Positions 62,537 to 64,000 of a stretch of 64,000 nucleotides of DNA are shown one piece after another. The stretch covers positions 1 to 64,000 of the forward strand of contig JAJNQE010000025.1 in the NCBI GenBank assembly GCA_021154985.1, read 5' to 3'. The translations under genes were made by a program, and so were the position numbers. Positions within the stretch are counted from its first letter, which is position 1, and each line of letters starts with the position of its first letter. The notes under the pieces are model-generated. The model was not told where the DNA came from, did not search any database, and saw only the letters and a program-made list of their open reading frames with translations. Source of the DNA: Hydrogenophaga sp. (GTDB taxonomy: Bacteria > Pseudomonadota > Gammaproteobacteria > Burkholderiales > Burkholderiaceae_C).

Positions 62537-63307
62537 ATGCACATCCCGTCCCTCAAAGAAGTGGTCAGCGCCGAAGAATGGGCACTGCGCTGCGACCTCG
62601 CTGCCTGTTACCGGCTGGTGGCCGCCTACGGTTGGAGCGATCTGGTCTTCACCCACATCAGCGCCAAGTTGCCCGACTCGGTCACCGGTGGTGAACACCA
62701 GTTCCTCATCAACCCCTACGGCCTCATGTTCGACGAGATCACGGCGAGCAGCCTGGTCAAGGTCGACATGGCGTGCAACAAGTTGCTGGACTCACCCTTC
62801 CCGGTGAACCCGGCGGGCTTTGTGATCCACAGCGCCGTGCACGAAGCGCGGCCCGAGGCCGGCTGCGTGATGCACACCCACTCGCGCGCGGGCGTGGCGG
62901 TGAGCGCGCAGAAGGCCGGCATCCTGCCCATCAGCCAGCAAAGCACCTTTGTGCTCGCCTCGCTGGCGTACCACGCCTACGAAGGTGTCGCCCTGCGGGA
63001 CGCGGAAAAGGTGCGCCTGCAGGCCGATCTGGGCAAAGCCAACCACCTCGTGCTGCGCAACCACGGCCTGCTGACCGTGGGCAAGACCATCCCCGACGCC
63101 TTCCTGGCCATGTACACGCTGGAGAACACCTGCCGCATCCAGATCGATGCGCTGGCCGGCGGCACCGAACTCACGCAGGTCGACCCCGCCATCCTGGCCG
63201 GCATGGCCGACGTGATGCGCGTGGCCACGGCCGGGCTGGGTTCGCAACTGGCCTGGCCGGCCTTGCTGCGCAAGGTGGAGAAACTGGACGCCGGCTACAA
63301 GACCTGA
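62537..63307 (+). CDS. Class II aldolase/adducin-family protein
   Basis: A 256-aa cytoplasmic metal-dependent class II aldolase/adducin domain protein. CVMHTHSRAGVAVSAQ gives the metal-binding His pair and RNHGLLTVG the third His; FTHISAKLP is the N-terminal motif. The start at 62537 has AGGAG 7 nt upstream. Substrate not known; the family includes fuculose- and ribulose-phosphate aldolases and decarboxylases. It is a stand-alone gene. Confidence 0.87.
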   Translation: MHIPSLKEVVSAEEWALRCDLAACYRLVAAYGWSDLVFTHISAKLPDSVTGGEHQFLINPYGLMFDEITASSLVKVDMACNKLLDSPFPVNPAGFVIHSAVHEARPEAGCVMHTHSRAGVAVSAQKAGILPISQQSTFVLASLAYHAYEGVALRDAEKVRLQADLGKANHLVLRNHGLLTVGKTIPDAFLAMYTLENTCRIQIDALAGGTELTQVDPAILAGMADVMRVATAGLGSQLAWPALLRKVEKLDAGYKT

Positions 63308-63329
63308 GCGGGCCCGCGAGGCGATCGCT

Positions 63330-63404
63330 TCAGCGCAGGCCGAAGAAGCTGAGGACAAAGCCGATGACGACGATCAGGCCGACGATGTAGATGATGGTGT
63401 TCAT
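63330..63404 (-). CDS. 24-aa hydrophobic microprotein
   Basis: A single-helix peptide beginning MNTIIYIVGLIVVIGF and ending SFFGLR, too short for usual gene callers. AAGGAA stands 9 nt upstream. Very similar short frames (MNTIIYIVG...FFGLR) are familiar from other proteobacterial genomes as tiny hypothetical membrane peptides. It is convergent with the aldolase gene (22-nt gap). The region 63405-63524 upstream shows no gene. Confidence 0.6.
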   Translation of the reverse strand: MNTIIYIVGLIVVIGFVLSFFGLR

Positions 63405-63524
63405 GATGCGGTTCCTTGTAAGTGGGAAATGCATCTTAGGTCGGCCGCTTCAAAGTGCGTGTGGGCCAGCGCACCGAGTCTCTGTAGGACGGGGACCACA
63501 GCATCCCTGCGGCCGGGCCAAACC

Positions 63525-64000
63525 CTATGACCGCGCCACAAACGCCGTCATGCCTTCCAGCACGGTGCGCAGGCGCATGAGTTCGCGCGAGCCGTCCAGC
63601 CGCTTCGACCACGCCGCCAGCCTGGAGACACGGCCCAGGCGCGGCAGCAGGTGCGCAATGAAATCGCGCAACGCCGGACCACCGGTGCCGGCATCGGCGT
63701 AGGCCTGCAGCACCGCACGCACCGCCTCGGGCCCCAGCGGCTGCAGGTAGCGCGCCAATGACAGCAGCAGCTGCAGCGCGTCGTACACCTGCACCGTGGT
63801 CAGCGCCATGCCGGGCTGCAGGCGTTCTTCGAAGTCCAGCCGGGCAAAGTGCTCGCCGTCCCAGGTGAGGTTGCGGGTTTGCGCGCCGCCGTGCCAGTGG
63901 CCACGCGCATGGAAAGCGGCCAGGTCGGCGCTGGCGGCGCACATCAGCGCCAGACGTTCGCCCTCGGGCGAGCGGTGCAACACGTGGTCCAGCGTGTCGC
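63525..64000 (-). CDS. Kinase-like (lipopolysaccharide kinase/BUD32-type) protein, 5' end cut by window
   Basis: Last 150-odd residues of a small-molecule or protein kinase-fold enzyme. FHARGHWHGGAQTRNLTWDGEHFARLDFEE resembles the kinase catalytic loop (H-G-x-x-x-x-N) and DFE metal motif; helical C-lobe follows (VYDALQLLLSLARYL). The frame is open to the window edge (DTLDHV precedes the GTG at 63983), so the true start is outside. Related to RIO/BUD32-like or Mn-dependent LPS core kinases; substrate unknown. Confidence 0.65.
   Translation of the reverse strand, partial: DTLDHVLHRSPEGERLALMCAASADLAAFHARGHWHGGAQTRNLTWDGEHFARLDFEERLQPGMALTTVQVYDALQLLLSLARYLQPLGPEAVRAVLQAYADAGTGGPALRDFIAHLLPRLGRVSRLAAWSKRLDGSRELMRLRTVLEGMTAFVARS

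Overview
The window is a GC-rich, densely coded chromosome segment from a Gram-negative betaproteobacterium, most likely family Comamonadaceae (Hydrogenophaga/Acidovorax-like). The evidence is the blocks fur|bamE-dapB, leuS-lptE-holA, hpf-ptsN-hprK (a nitrogen-PTS set with HPr kinase) and mnmG-rsmG-parA-parB with chromosomal parS sites, together with outer-membrane genes (lptE, bamE), exbBD and family-typical intergenic palindromes. The genus is an inference. No rRNA, tRNA, CRISPR array, phage or insertion sequence was seen.

Layout. 1-5.3 kb: end of a CorA transporter, glutathione peroxidase, a receiver-like protein, LplT and alanine racemase. 5.3-8.8 kb: a minus-strand set (HAD-UbiA fusion, SMR-type transporter, GT39 glycosyltransferase) that looks like a polyprenyl-phosphate-pentose pathway. 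8.8-11.3 kb: translationally coupled TerB-like / membrane protein / ExoD genes divergent from nhaR. 11.3-16.7 kb: AI-2E-family permease, an AppA-like BLUF-SCHIC photoreceptor, a membrane protein, an ankyrin protein and a Tim44-like protein. 16.8-21.4 kb: LysR regulator divergent from mmsA, DUF2007 and a GMC oxidoreductase. 21.4-27.4 kb: kup, gshA, a BrnTA toxin-antitoxin pair, DUF2277, proA and an orphan flagellar-rod-like protein. 27.4-29.7 kb: small accessory patch (PIN/HTH toxin-antitoxin pair, a secreted Cys/His-rich peptide, an HNH nuclease).

29.8-37.4 kb: an AraC regulator divergent from a complete branched-chain-type ABC importer plus aldehyde dehydrogenase, probably uptake and oxidation of an aromatic or related compound. 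37.4-46.8 kb: core genes (holA, lptE, leuS, exbD, exbB, dapB, bamE, fur, hprK, ptsN, hpf). 47-50.3 kb: small secreted proteins, cobalamin adenosyltransferase, D-lactate-dehydrogenase-like flavoprotein, YegP. 50.3-56 kb: parB, hydrolase, parA, LysE exporter, rsmG and mnmG, with four near-consensus parS sites embedded in coding sequence; this is the centromere region and normally lies close to the replication origin. 56-64 kb: secreted protein, FMN reductase, mprF-virJ lipid-aminoacylation operon, YkgJ/Crp-Fnr/DUF2892 cluster with a perfect TGTGA-N6-TCACA operator, class II aldolase, a 24-residue membrane microprotein and a truncated kinase-like gene.

The candidates most worth following are the HAD-UbiA/SMR/GT39 unit, the AppA-like photoreceptor, the MprF-VirJ pair, the Crp/Fnr operator and the parS sites inside genes. 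Many coding regions carry long antisense open frames; these are treated as GC-codon-bias shadows and left out.
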